64,000 nucleotides of DNA, taken from Bathymodiolus brooksi (lineage: Eukaryota > Mollusca > Bivalvia > Mytilida > Modiolidae). Position 1 is the first letter of the stretch, and each line of letters begins with the position of its first letter. The notes under the pieces are model-generated. The model saw only the letters and a list, made by a program, of their open reading frames with translations. It was not told the origin of the DNA and did no database searches. The stretch covers positions 54,268,646-54,332,645 of the forward strand of contig OY804582.1 in NCBI GenBank assembly GCA_963680875.1, given 5' to 3'. Below are positions 27,301 to 32,690 of the stretch, piece after piece. Both the position numbers and the translations under genes were made by a program.

Positions 27301-28038
27301 GAATAACGACCAAAACACATATCCTGAAATGTCAAAATAAATTAATTAGATCACAAATAGTATTTAGGTATGCCATTAAGTACTAGTGGGGTTCGTGCTT
27401 TCTGTGTAGTGATTTGTAGATCGTTCTTTATTCTTTTGTCCTTTTTCTTTGGTCAATAATATATTATCTGTCCTTCTTCAATTCACGGCTTCTGATTACC
27501 CCTTTGGTATCTTCAAACTCTTCTTACAGGTAATATGTTCATTTTATCTAAGAAATTCATAAAGAATTTAAAGCAAAAAACTCTTAACAATCAGAGTTCA
27601 AAGAAATATTCTAATAATTTTACCCCCTTATATCTTGAAAATAGTAAGAACCACACACATTCTGTTCGGTATGTACAAAATGTACATCTAAATGAGTTTT
27701 AGATTTTGTTCAGTAGTGTTTACTGACTAATAATTATATCCTTAAAAACTGTGGACTAATCTTATTGATATTTTCAAGATAATTATGCTTGAGTCAACTA
27801 CTTTAGATGTGTGCGTGGCCACACAAGACTGAATTTACATTGTAATTGGTAGAGCTGCACAACCCCTCAATTGGGAGAGCACTCAAAAGGCAATATAAAA
27901 ATTGCTAAGCAATGTAGAAAAACAATCCTTACCATTATTGACATACCCGGTATACCATTCTCCCAATAGATACCATACCCATACAAAAAGGGTTAGAATG
28001 AGGGGAGGGGTGATCCCCTCATGTGTTATATTTATCAT
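197..28038 (-). CDS. CWH43: CWH43 / PGAP2-interacting protein, 3'-truncated by window edge
   Basis: Multi-pass ER/Golgi membrane protein of GPI-anchor lipid remodelling; yeast Cwh43 puts ceramide on GPI anchors, and animal CWH43 covers the PGAP2IP part. Nine exons (27933-28038, 27011-27323, 25526-25680, 23482-23671, 21447-21586, 15663-15899, 9676-9755, 8029-8134, 197-332) join with matching phases and no stop. Hallmarks that align with the human protein as I remember it: [69 protein letters not shown] and LLESDASKP. The last three exons enter the endonuclease/exonuclease/phosphatase-like C-terminal domain, which continues past the left edge. The introns hold nearly all the minisatellites of the left half. 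Compared with human, about 30 residues before the last membrane segment are absent. Identification is confident; the first exon is less so. Confidence 0.92.
377..647 (+). mobile_element. SINE-A, near full length
   Basis: It opens GGGGCTGTCGTGGTCGTGAT and carries a box-B-like GCGAGTTCTAACTCC, indicating a tRNA-derived head. The body has TTTGTCAATGACTTGAGAC and GTTTCCTCCACCAATAAAAC; the tail is CGATATAACTGAAATATTG then TTGAAAGTGGTGTTAAAC. This copy defines the family for the entries below. Confidence 0.8.
690..950 (-). mobile_element. SINE-B, degraded copy
   Basis: It shows GAGTGATTGTTGTTTAAC (tail), TTTGTACTAAATCAGCATGC and CTTTGCTCTTACTCCTTAATG in the order of the family, on the minus strand. 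Confidence 0.55.
1270..1595 (+). mobile_element. SINE-B, near full length
   Basis: It carries a box-B-like GAGTTCGAGCCCCGG, then AAACTATAAAATTGG, GCAGCATTAAGGAGAAAG, GCACTATAAAATCCAACTAA and the tail CACCATGATCTAGC, GGCATTAAACAACAATCACT. It is the best unexpanded reference for the family here. Confidence 0.75.
1832..2144. mobile_element. hAT-like MITE (313 bp)
   Basis: The ends CAGTGCCGGATTTA and TAAATCCGGCACTG are exact inverted repeats. The flanking octamers TGTTTCAG and AGTTTCAG agree at 7 of 8 positions, as for hAT target duplications. No coding capacity. Confidence 0.85.
2153..3289. other. CWH43 intron sequence without recognised features
   Basis: Very AT-rich, with poly-A and poly-T runs. 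I see no exon, repeat family or inverted-repeat element. Confidence 0.6.
3290..3450 (+). mobile_element. SINE-A, 3' part
   Basis: It holds GATACAACATTATGTGATTA, a shortened TCCTTCACTAATAAAACTGAC and the GTTGAAAGTGGCGTTAAACA tail. The tRNA-like head is missing. Confidence 0.7.
3779..3912. repeat. Foldback element, copy 1 of 2
   Basis: The left arm AAGGATTGATC...GGTTCATTCGAAATAACC, CTCAATCAGG pairs with CCTGATTGAGGTTATTTCAT, ATGAACCGAAC...GATCAATCCTT. It is about 134 bp, nearly all arm. A second copy is at 38905-39043. Confidence 0.85.
3995..4175. mobile_element. Short inverted-repeat element (TACAGTGGAAC ends)
   Basis: TACAGTGGAACATATCTAAT at the left corresponds to TACATTGGAACTTGTACAAT read from the right. 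It is 181 bp, non-coding, and similar in design to the TACAGTCAAACC family. Confidence 0.55.
4583..5780. repeat. 48-bp minisatellite, about 25 copies
   Basis: The unit begins GAAAGTTAAAAACTTTTACC and ends AGGCCTTAGT. Copies are almost identical; the first two have GAG where the rest have CAG. It lies in a CWH43 intron and abuts a SINE-A copy at 5801. The unit contains stops, so no long frame exists. Such uniformity implies recent expansion or homogenisation. Confidence 0.97.
5801..6064 (-). mobile_element. SINE-A beside the 48-bp minisatellite
   Basis: It reads in reverse from GTTTATGGTGTTTAACTCC through GTTTTATTGGTGGAGGAAAC to CATGACCATGACAACCCC. It begins about 20 bp after the last 48-bp unit. 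Confidence 0.8.
6100..6345 (+). mobile_element. SINE-like repeat with the shared 3' tail
   Basis: It ends GGGTCGCCATGATATAGC, then GAAATTGGCATTAAACACC and an (AATC)n run. The tail is shared in outline with SINE-A and SINE-B, but the body (TCCTACGGTCGGTGGTTCTC) differs. Confidence 0.45.
6457..7033. mobile_element. MITE-like element with TTAAAGGGGCATTA ends
   Basis: The left end TTAAAGGGGCATTATCTGCC pairs with the right end (on the other strand TTTAAAGAGGCATTAGCT), followed in both by an AATCGTA/ATCGTAG-type motif. It is about 575 bp with no ORF of note. It lies in the CWH43 intron between the 8029 and 197 exons. Confidence 0.55.
7034..8028. other. CWH43 intron sequence, mostly featureless
   Basis: AT-rich. 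A local inverted motif around 7605-7720 (CACCTACTTGCCCAAAAGCC and ACTTGTCCCGGGCTTTGGGC) is similar to ACTTGTCC-rich stretches near 45190-45260 and 46830-46870 and may be a degraded repeat. Confidence 0.5.
8029..8134 (-). CDS. CWH43: CWH43 exon, start of phosphatase-like domain
   Basis: The acceptor CTATTCTTCCAG was chosen because it restores phase 0 with the previous exon; a CTGCAG closer to the conserved core would not. It encodes [19 protein letters not shown] and [10 protein letters not shown], matching human SAAIWPFRFGYDNEGW. The donor is ACGG/GTATGT. Confidence 0.92.
8434..8690 (-). mobile_element. SINE-A, near full length
   Basis: It runs from GTTTAACGCCACTTTCAAC through TTGTTGGTGGAGGAAACTGG to CATCACGACCACGACAGCCC. 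It lies in the CWH43 intron between the 8134 and 9676 exon borders. Confidence 0.8.
9215..9480 (+). mobile_element. Dispersed repeat of mussel type, 3' part
   Basis: It contains GTTACAAACCCGGTGATAAG, AGAACATATCTGTGGTCATT, GGTTAACGAAGTCGTGGTGG and GGTTCAGTAGCTTCTTTG. The same order is seen at 40500-40680. I recall this repeat as abundant in Mytilus sequences, which I cannot verify here. Confidence 0.6.
9676..9755 (-). CDS. CWH43: CWH43 exon, last membrane segment
   Basis: Acceptor TTTGATTTCAG and donor GAAAAG/GTATAC. It encodes [15 protein letters not shown] then [12 protein letters not shown], the pattern of human [22 protein letters not shown]. It is in phase directly with the 15663 exon. 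Human has about 30 residues between these two segments, so either a phase-1 exon was missed or the loop is shorter here. Confidence 0.85.
9862..10785. repeat. 66-bp minisatellite, about 14 copies, inside a dispersed repeat
   Basis: The unit contains ACGAAGATCACTAAAAAC, CAATGATCCACAAAACAC and AGAGAACTAAAGATCCAG. As 66 is divisible by three, both strands stay open for about 300 codons, but the frames are by-products. The array interrupts a dispersed repeat whose single-copy version is at 40316-40660 (AACACGAACCCCACTAAAAA, then GGTGCTCCGAAAGG). Confidence 0.95.
11277..11440. mobile_element. TACAGTCAAACC-family MITE, degraded copy
   Basis: It has TAGTCAAACCTGC at the left and GACAGGTTTGATTGTA at the right, with ACCTCTATTAAGCA and CTGTATTAAGCGACC inside. 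It shares this layout with copies at 22530, 26779 and 54409. Confidence 0.6.
11550..11805 (-). mobile_element. SINE-A, near full length
   Basis: It runs from ATGGTGTTTAACGCCACTTT through TTATTGGTGGAGGAAACC to AACTATCATTCGAACACGAC. Confidence 0.78.
12120..12378. mobile_element. Foldback MITE (TACAGTACAGTCAGAGACAT ends)
   Basis: TACAGTACAGTCAGAGACAT at the left is matched by ATGTCTCTGACTGTACTGTA at the right. Pairing continues inward through GTGATAAATCACTGTGAT, so arms exceed 60 bp. A central part repeats ATATCTTTTGTTCT and its complement. Confidence 0.85.
12455..13460 (-). mobile_element. SINE-B split by the 62-bp minisatellite
   Basis: The tail side (GAGTGAGTGATTATTGCTTA, CGTACTAGACCAACACG) lies at 12455-12629 and the head side (CTTTGCTCTTAATCCATTAA) after 13430. 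The array between them is made from the element's own middle part. Confidence 0.7.
12630..13430. repeat. 62-bp minisatellite, about 13 copies, seeded in SINE-B
   Basis: The unit contains AGATATACACGTCACTCC, TGACACATTATCCTGATT and CCAAGTCAACTAATCAATCC. The flanks 12455-12629 and 13431-13460 are the two halves of a minus-strand SINE-B copy. The unit is an internal part of that SINE. Confidence 0.93.
13985..14108 (+). mobile_element. SINE-A, 3' part
   Basis: It holds GTTTTCTCTGGGTACTCTGG, CCTCCACTAATAAAATTGAC and the ATATTGTTGAAAATGGTG tail. Confidence 0.7.
14631..15612. repeat. 65-bp minisatellite, about 15 copies, beside a CWH43 exon
   Basis: The unit contains AGTTTGTAAACAATCAGAG, CTAAGTCAGCTACCTTGTG and AGGTTAGTGTAAAGCAGG. 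Copies differ mainly at TTGCTAAGG/TTGCTGAGG, GTGCTGCTG and AGAGCC/AGGGCC. It ends about 50 bp from the donor of the 15663-15899 exon, that is, just downstream of it in the transcript. I did not recognise a seed sequence. Confidence 0.95.
15663..15899 (-). CDS. CWH43: CWH43 exon with [11 protein letters not shown] motif
   Basis: Acceptor GTTATCAG and donor TATCG/GTAAGT. It encodes [15 protein letters not shown], a loop with MCPPARSM, then [31 protein letters not shown] and a final membrane segment. It is one of the best conserved parts of the family (human SMWPQT, FVPGGVYARERSD). The 65-bp minisatellite ends only about 50 bp from its donor. Confidence 0.94.
15900..16819. other. CWH43 intron sequence without recognised features
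   Basis: It begins with a short AT-rich degenerate repeat (ATAAACTAAAAAATATG, 15920-16010). The rest is plain AT-rich DNA. Confidence 0.55.
16820..17125 (+). mobile_element. SINE-B whose tail continues as the 33-bp minisatellite
   Basis: Box-B-like GGTTCAAGCCCCG, then AAAGACTATAAAATTGG, GACTGTTGTTTCAGTGAGC, and the tail ATTGCTCACTTGGCATTAAC running without a break into the first AACCAACAATGG unit. Confidence 0.75.
17106..21214. repeat. 33-bp minisatellite, about 120 copies, grown from a SINE-B tail
   Basis: The basic unit is ATAACCAACAATGACTCACT followed by CAATGTATGCTGG. It starts exactly at the 3' tail of the plus-strand SINE-B copy at 16820 (GGCATTAACCAACAATGG). Variants with CAATCA or CACTCA and shortened units occur. 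Larger blocks are duplicated: the variant CTCTATGTATGC recurs 897 bp apart (18875, 19772). Open frames such as repeated [11 protein letters not shown] are by-products of the 33-bp period. Confidence 0.96.
21317..21490 (-). repeat. 43-bp tandem repeat that duplicates a CWH43 splice donor (4 copies)
   Basis: CCCATGAATCCCATCCATG recurs at 21317, 21360, 21403 and 21446, exactly 43 bp apart. On the coding strand each copy reads CCACATGGATGGGATTCATG, then (in the first three in transcript order) GGTAG, so the exon end and donor are repeated into the intron. The copy furthest downstream has GGTTGG in place of the donor. Confidence 0.93.
21447..21586 (-). CDS. CWH43: CWH43 exon ending at a duplicated splice donor
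   Basis: The acceptor is TTTTATTACAG. It encodes [16 protein letters not shown], then [16 protein letters not shown] and STWMGFM. I put the donor at ATGG/GTAGGT because the resulting G/GA codon joins in frame to GLILAVYTM of the next exon. The last ~36 bases of the exon plus the donor are repeated three more times downstream at a 43-bp period. Use of any later copy adds 43 nt and shifts the frame. Confidence 0.88.
22015..22275 (-). mobile_element. SINE-B
   Basis: It has CGCTTTGTACTAGACCAACA, GCTGAAACAACAGTTCGTGG, TCTTTCTCCTTAATGCTGCA and TGTGACTCGAACCGACG (box-B side). Confidence 0.72.
22530..22711. mobile_element. TACAGTCAAACC-family MITE
   Basis: The ends CAGTCAAACTGC and GCAGGCTTGACTGTA are inverted. 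The interior reads GTGACTTCTTAAAAGAGG and GGTGACTGCTTAATAGAGG, in the same order as the 26779 copy. Confidence 0.7.
23049..23245 (+). mobile_element. SINE-A with internal deletion
   Basis: The head GGGGGCTGTCATGGTCGTGA and box-B-like GTGAGTTCAAACC join directly to GGTTTCCTCCATCAATAAAA and the tail. About 100 bp of the middle is missing. Confidence 0.75.
23482..23671 (-). CDS. CWH43: CWH43 exon with LTHWCFGE motif
   Basis: Acceptor TCTCTAAG and donor TTGGGG/GTTAGT. It encodes a short charged linker ([12 protein letters not shown]), then [33 protein letters not shown] and [11 protein letters not shown]. The human counterpart reads FLTHWVFGE, SRWAVSGHP and PGPDPNPFG. A glycine codon is split as GG/A with the next exon. 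Confidence 0.93.
23757..24015 (+). mobile_element. SINE-A, near full length
   Basis: It runs from GGGTGCTGTTGTGGTCGTGG through GTGAGTTCAAATCCC and TCCAGTTTCCTCCAACAATA to a tail ending CACCATAACC. It lies next to a CWH43 exon boundary at 23671. Confidence 0.78.
24016..25525. other. CWH43 intron sequence without recognised genes
   Basis: AT-rich to about 24880, then a stretch of more even composition (24890-25400). I see no open frame with family resemblance there. Confidence 0.5.
25526..25680 (-). CDS. CWH43: CWH43 exon
   Basis: The acceptor is CATTGGTAG and the donor GAAG/GTATG. It encodes [14 protein letters not shown] through VRVWF-like SSRVWFVSF to [13 protein letters not shown]. It corresponds to the human segment with RIWGFILGQ and ILTLSAIATLD. 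The AG/A arginine codon is split across the preceding intron. Confidence 0.9.
25896..26243. mobile_element. Foldback element with repeated GATAGTCCGAAGG modules
   Basis: Each arm is a run of about 5-7 degenerate ~17-18-bp modules such as GGTCCGATAGTCTGAAG (left) and CTTCGGACTATTGGGC (right), in inverted orientation. The central ~130 bp has no modules. The ends (GGGTGACGGTCCGATAGTC and GACTATCGGGCCGACACC) are near-complementary. It lies within an (AT)n tract in a CWH43 intron. Confidence 0.8.
26779..26961. mobile_element. TACAGTCAAACC-family MITE
   Basis: TACAATCAAACTGG and CAGGTTTGACTGTA form the ends. Inside are ACAGGTGACCTCTTAAAAG and GGCTGCTTAATAGAGGTGA. It ends about 50 bp before the 27011 exon boundary of CWH43. 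Confidence 0.7.
27011..27323 (-). CDS. CWH43: CWH43 exon, first two or three membrane segments
   Basis: The exon is bounded by acceptor TTGACATTTCAG and donor ATCAG/GTAAAG. It encodes [16 protein letters not shown], then [12 protein letters not shown], then a conserved ASFQAP turn and [14 protein letters not shown]. It matches the N-terminal region of human CWH43 almost residue for residue in pattern. Its length of 313 nt leaves two overhanging bases at each end, which match both neighbours. Confidence 0.93.
27933..28038 (-). CDS. CWH43: CWH43 candidate first exon (35 codons + 1 nt)
   Basis: An open frame starts at an ATG (28038 downwards). It encodes MINITHEG, then a membrane-like stretch rich in L, V and W ending WYTGYVNN, and reaches a strong donor (ATG then GTAAGG). 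The 1-nt overhang matches the GA that opens the next exon, giving a G-Y-V-F-W-S-L reading. An upstream acceptor-like CAG at 28046-28048 would extend the exon to 28045 and make it internal. The human protein starts only about 16 residues before the aligned part, so this longer N-terminus rests on frame and splice agreement alone. Confidence 0.5.
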
Positions 28039-28095
28039 TTTGATACTGGATAGTGTAATCAGAACTGCAGTATGTATTCAGGTTGAGTTAGGGGT

Positions 28096-28250
28096 TAGGG
28101 TTATGGTGTTTAATGCCACCTTCATCAATATTTCTTTCATATCGTGGTGGTCAGTTTTATTGGTGGAGGAAACCAGAGTATTCGGATAAAACCACAAATG
28201 TGTCGCAAGTCACAGACAAACTTTATCACATAATGTTGTATAGAGTATGT
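28096..28250 (-). mobile_element. SINE-A, 3' part
   Basis: It runs from GTTATGGTGTTTAATGCCAC through TTTATTGGTGGAGGAAACC to ACTTTATCACATAATGTTG, then stops. It lies just upstream (on the minus strand) of the candidate first CWH43 exon. Confidence 0.7.
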
Positions 28251-28919
28251 ATTGGTTGGTAATTATCATGTTGAGCCATATGATTCTTACAATAGACATG
28301 CCTATTGGTCTGTTGAATAGCTCCAATGCATTTGATGGATAAGAGAATAAGGGGAGGCTGAGATTACTGTTGTAGATTGTTAGTCAGTGTAAATGCATAA
28401 ATTTGAGAACAGAAAAAATAATTGCAGAAATTAGTTGTTATGTTTTAATTTCAACAAGCTAGTAATTACGAATCTAACACACTGTATCATTTAAAAAAAT
28501 TTCAAGTGATGTTACTGATAAATTAGTCTATAACATGATAACGGACAATTATTGAAGTAACGATAAAAATAGAACAAAACAACATTACGATAAAACATTG
28601 TGGCCAATTCAGTGTCTGACGAATCACAGCTAGAAAATTATGATGGTATACATGTTGAAATAACGATAACGGTAGCAAAAGAATATTGTTTAACGCTCGA
28701 TTGTCTTGCTAAAGCATGTGCTGGCCTGTGGCTGTGTTTACCTGTTCCAAACAACTTTTAAATAAATTATTTGGTTTTGAATCGCTAACTGAGCAAACCA
28801 GATGAGGGTTGTTCCAGAAATGTCTCATTTGCACTTAATTGTTAATTTATATTCCCACCCTACATGTCCTAACAATGTCAATGAAAATGCTGTTTCAGAC
28901 TTGAAAATTTTTGTATCTA
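28251..28919. other. Sequence between CWH43 and the Tc1 element
   Basis: AT-rich, no recognised exon or repeat. If CWH43 has more upstream exons or a promoter, they could lie here, but I could not pick one out. Confidence 0.5.
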
Positions 28920-30285
28920 CAGTCTCGTGCCAAAAGTATTTGCGGAAAATGGCGGACGTCTTGAAACGGCACATTTCCACTGCTTTTTAAATCGATTTTT
29001 CAATGCCGATTCTCGTCTATTTTTTAATTTGAGACGGTCCCTATAATTCTGATACAGTCCAAATCGATGATGTAATAAAATCCTCTGCTAAAAATACTTA
29101 CAGTGTAATTTTTTCCTATGTAAACAAAGATGGGTTGAAAGTCGAAAGAATTGTCACCTGACAAGATAGAAGTAATTGTTAATCTGAAGTCAAATGGTCA
29201 CAAGATTAGTGAAATTTCCAGGATGTTGTCAATACCTGAAAGTACCTGCAGGTCAGTTATCAAGACTTATAACGAACGGAAAAGTTTTGAAAAAGCTCGT
29301 CGTTCTGGACGGCAAAAAAAAATGTCTGCTCGGAGTGAAGCCAGATTGCAGCGCTTGGTGAAAAAAAAACGTGGAAAAGTTCTGAGGGATATAGCAACTG
29401 AATTTAATATCAGAAATGGAGATCATAGTGCGAGTGAAAGGACTGTTCAGCGATATTTACACAAAAAAACGTATTTACAGGAGAATAGTGAAAAAGCGAA
29501 TGGTTGTGAAAGAAATTAACAGAAAAAAGCAATTGACATGGTGCTTACAGAAAAGAGGATGGACTGTAAATAAAAACTGGAAACATATTAAATTTAGTGA
29601 TGAATCACAAATTGTTATTGGCCAGAATAATCAGGTTTATGTGTGGAGAACTGCTCATGAAGCATACCGTCCAGAATGTATGACTGCTGAATGTGTGCCC
29701 AAAGATTCTGTAACGATATGGGGTTGTATCACATAGTATGGTGTCGGTACTTTATGTCAAGTTAATGGAAATATAAATGCAGAGAAATATATTTCAGTTT
29801 TGGATAGTCAATTATGGCCGGTTATTGCCCGTCATTTTCCGGATGATTCTTATGTGCTCCAGGACGACAATGCCCCCGTCCATAGGGCTAGGATTGTGGA
29901 GCGGTATAAGCATGATAACAACATTCATGGTATGGTATGGCCAGCCCAGTCACCAGATATCAATGTCATAGAAAACTTTTGGTTGAGAATTAAGAGAACT
30001 CTGCAATATCGTGCGGGAGGAATTACCGGTACTAATTCTGGCTAGTTGTTTGACGCCATTCTTGACATCTGGCAAAATTTTACTGTTGATTGAATATGTT
30101 CATAACTTGTATCAATCCATTCCAAGACGAGTTTTAGCTTGCATAAGATCTAAAGCCACATTACGAAGTATTAAAGGTAAGTTGTTTTAGCTTATTTTAC
30201 TTTTTCCTATGTTCAAAATAGCCAAAGCGAGATAACTCAATCTTGACGTCCGCCATTTTCCGCGAATACTTTTGGCACGAGACTG
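28920..30285 (+). mobile_element. Tc1/mariner DD34E element with terminal inverted repeats and TA target
   Basis: The ends CAGTCTCGTGCCAAAAGTAT and its complement are nearly identical over about 41 bp, through GGAAAATGGCGGACGTC. TA dinucleotides flank both ends (28918-28919, 30286-30287), as expected for this superfamily. The 1366-bp length is typical. It lies directly against the left end of the 411-bp array. Confidence 0.9.
29151..30190 (+). pseudogene. Broken Tc1-type transposase
   Basis: The first frame gives the helix-turn-helix region (LSIPESTCRSVIKTY, RSGRQKK). A slip in the A7 run at 29463-29469 moves the reading to another frame, which holds FSDESQ (first Asp), LQDDNAPVHRA (second Asp) and PDINVIENFW (Glu). 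There are 34 residues between the second Asp and the Glu (DD34E). Stops occur at 29734-29736 and 30043-30045, and a C-terminal SIPRRVLACIRSK lies in yet another frame. The probable ATG start is now TTG. It is inactive. Confidence 0.9.
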
Positions 30286-30289
30286 TATG

Positions 30290-32445
30290 TCAGATGCGCG
30301 AGCATTTAAGGCCGTGCCGGTTTCATATGCGAGCTTAAGCGAGCTCTTTATGGTATAAAATGTATACTTAGGATTTTTTAACAAACATGGCTGAACATAT
30401 TGTCGAAGAAAAAAAAATTCTACGTTTTGTATTTGTTATTCGAGTTATCGTTCCTTACGTTTTGTAAACACCGGTTTCCGGGTAACACACTAACACACTC
30501 AACTAATGGAGATCTTCTTAACATAAAGCGCTAAGGTGATCCTGAAGTCTCGTATCCTCTCTCGTAAGGAACGATAACTCGAATAAAGGAACGACAGCTC
30601 GATTGAATGAGACTAGATTCGGCCCTAAAAAAAGTCGTCCCCAATATATCTCGGCCCAAAAAATCTCGACACTTTTGATGAAATTGCCAGATAATTTTCA
30701 GATGCGCGAGCATTTAAGGCCGTGCCGGTTTCATATTATGCGAGCTTAAGCGAGCTCTTTATGGTATAAAATGTATACTTAGGATTTTTTAACAAACATG
30801 GCTGAACATATTGTCGAAGAATAAAAAATTCTAAGTTTTGTATTTGTTATTCGAGTTATCGTTCCTTACGTTTTGTAAACACCGGTTTCCGGGTAACACA
30901 CTAACACACTCAACTAATGGAGATCTTCTTAACATAAAGCGCTAATGTGATCCTGAAGTCTCGTACCCTCTCTCGTAAGGAACGATAACTCGAATAAAGG
31001 AACGACAGCTCGATTGAATGAGACTAGATTCGGCCCTAAAAAAAGTCGTCCCCAATATATCTCGGCCCAAAAAATCTCGACACTTTTGATGAAATTGCCA
31101 GATAGTTTTCAGATGCGTGAGCATTTAAGACCGTGCCGGTTTCATATTATTATGCGAGCTTAAGCGAGCTCTTCATGGTATAAAATGTATACTTAGGATT
31201 TTTTAACAAACATGGCTGAACATATTGTCGAAGAAAAAAAAATTCTACGTTTTGTATTTGTTATTCGAGTTATCGTTCCTTACGTTTTGTAAACACCGGT
31301 TTCCGGGTAACACACTAACACACTCAACTAATGGAGATCTTCTTAACATAAAGCGCTAAGGTGATCCTGAAGTCTAGTACCCTCTCTCGTAAGGAACGAT
31401 AACTCGAATAAAGGAACGACAGCTCGATTGAATGAGACTAGATTCGGCCCTAAAAAAAGTCGTCCCCAATATATCTCGGCCCAAAAAATCTCGACACTTT
31501 TGATGAAATTGCCAGATAATTTTCAGATGCGCGAGCATTTAAGGCCGTGCCGGTTTCATATTATGCGAGCTTAAGCGAGCTCTTTATGGTATAGAATGTG
31601 TACTTAGGATTTTTTAACAAACATGGTTGAACATATTGTCGAAGAAAAAAAAATTCTACGTTTTCCGGGTAACACACTAACACACTCAACTAATGAAGAT
31701 CTTCTTAACATAAAGCGTAAATGTGATCCTGAAGTCTCGTACCCTCTCTCGTACGTCCGATACCACTGAAACCTGGAACCCGTGTGTAATAAAAGTCATT
31801 TTGCCAGCTTGTTTTACTTATATTGATATTTTTTAATTTATTAAATCTCTTCTGACAAGAATTTTTGTTTCTACGCGGAAGTTAACTTTTGAGATTTCGT
31901 AAGGAACGATAACTCGAATAAAGGAACGACAGCTCGATTGAATGAGTTAATTGTTTTTAATTATTTGTACTATCATGCCCTATGTGGGGCCTTTAGTGAA
32001 ATAAAAAGTTTCAAAGTTTCAAAAGTTTCAAGAGACTAGATTCGGCCCTAAAAAAAGTCGTCCCTAATATATCTCGGCCCAAAAAATCTCGACACTTATT
32101 GATGAAATTGTCAGATAATTTTCAGATGAGCGAGCATTCATGGCCGTGCCGATTTCATATTATGCGAGCTTAAGCGAGCTCTTTATCGTATAAAATATGT
32201 ACTTAGGATTTTTTAACAAACATGGCTGAACAAATTGTCGAAGAAAAAAAAATTCTACGTTTTGTATTTGTTATTCGAGTTATCGTTCCTTACGTTTTGT
32301 AAACACCGGTTTCCGGGTAACACACTAACACACTCAACTAATGGAGATCTTCTTAACATAAAGCGCTAAGGTGATCCTGAAGTCTCGTACCCTCTCTCGT
32401 ACGTCTGATACCACTGAAACTCGGAACCCGTGTGTAATAAAAGTA
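30290..32445 (+). repeat. ~411-bp tandem array upstream of the helicase ORF
   Basis: A shared ATGGCTGAACAT-type site recurs at 30387, 30798, 31212, 31623 and 32222, giving periods of 411, 414, 411 and 599. The last interval contains a rearranged insertion (~31745-32035). Each unit holds a 22-bp inverted pair (ATTCGAGTTATCGTTCC and its complement about 100 bp on) and a short ORF reading MAEHIVEEKKILRFVF. The array ends about 250 bp before the helicase start. It may be the element's 5' region or promoter. Confidence 0.8.
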
Positions 32446-32690
32446 ATTTTGTTAGCTTGTTCTACTTATATTTTTTTTATCATTATTTTCTGTCATATCC
32501 TCGCAACAAAAGCAGTCTTTTTCTGTACAATTAGATTCTAAAACTACGAGATTTTTCAATAACATCGTAACCTTTGACCCCAAAAAGTCGTCTGCATCTG
32601 ACAATCGTCTGAGCATACAGAACTGAGCATAAGTGATCGCAAAATCAACAAAAAGGTACTGAGGTAGCAATATCAAGATTGATTTAAATC

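Noticed and set aside
27902..28189. 95-codon plus-strand frame
   Set aside because: Antisense to the candidate CWH43 exon and running into a SINE fragment.
32452..32676. 74-codon minus frame ending 14 bp before the helicase start, with a cysteine cluster (CTEKDCFCCED)
   Set aside because: No family resemblance and no support beyond openness; a divergent small gene is possible but cannot be argued from the sequence.
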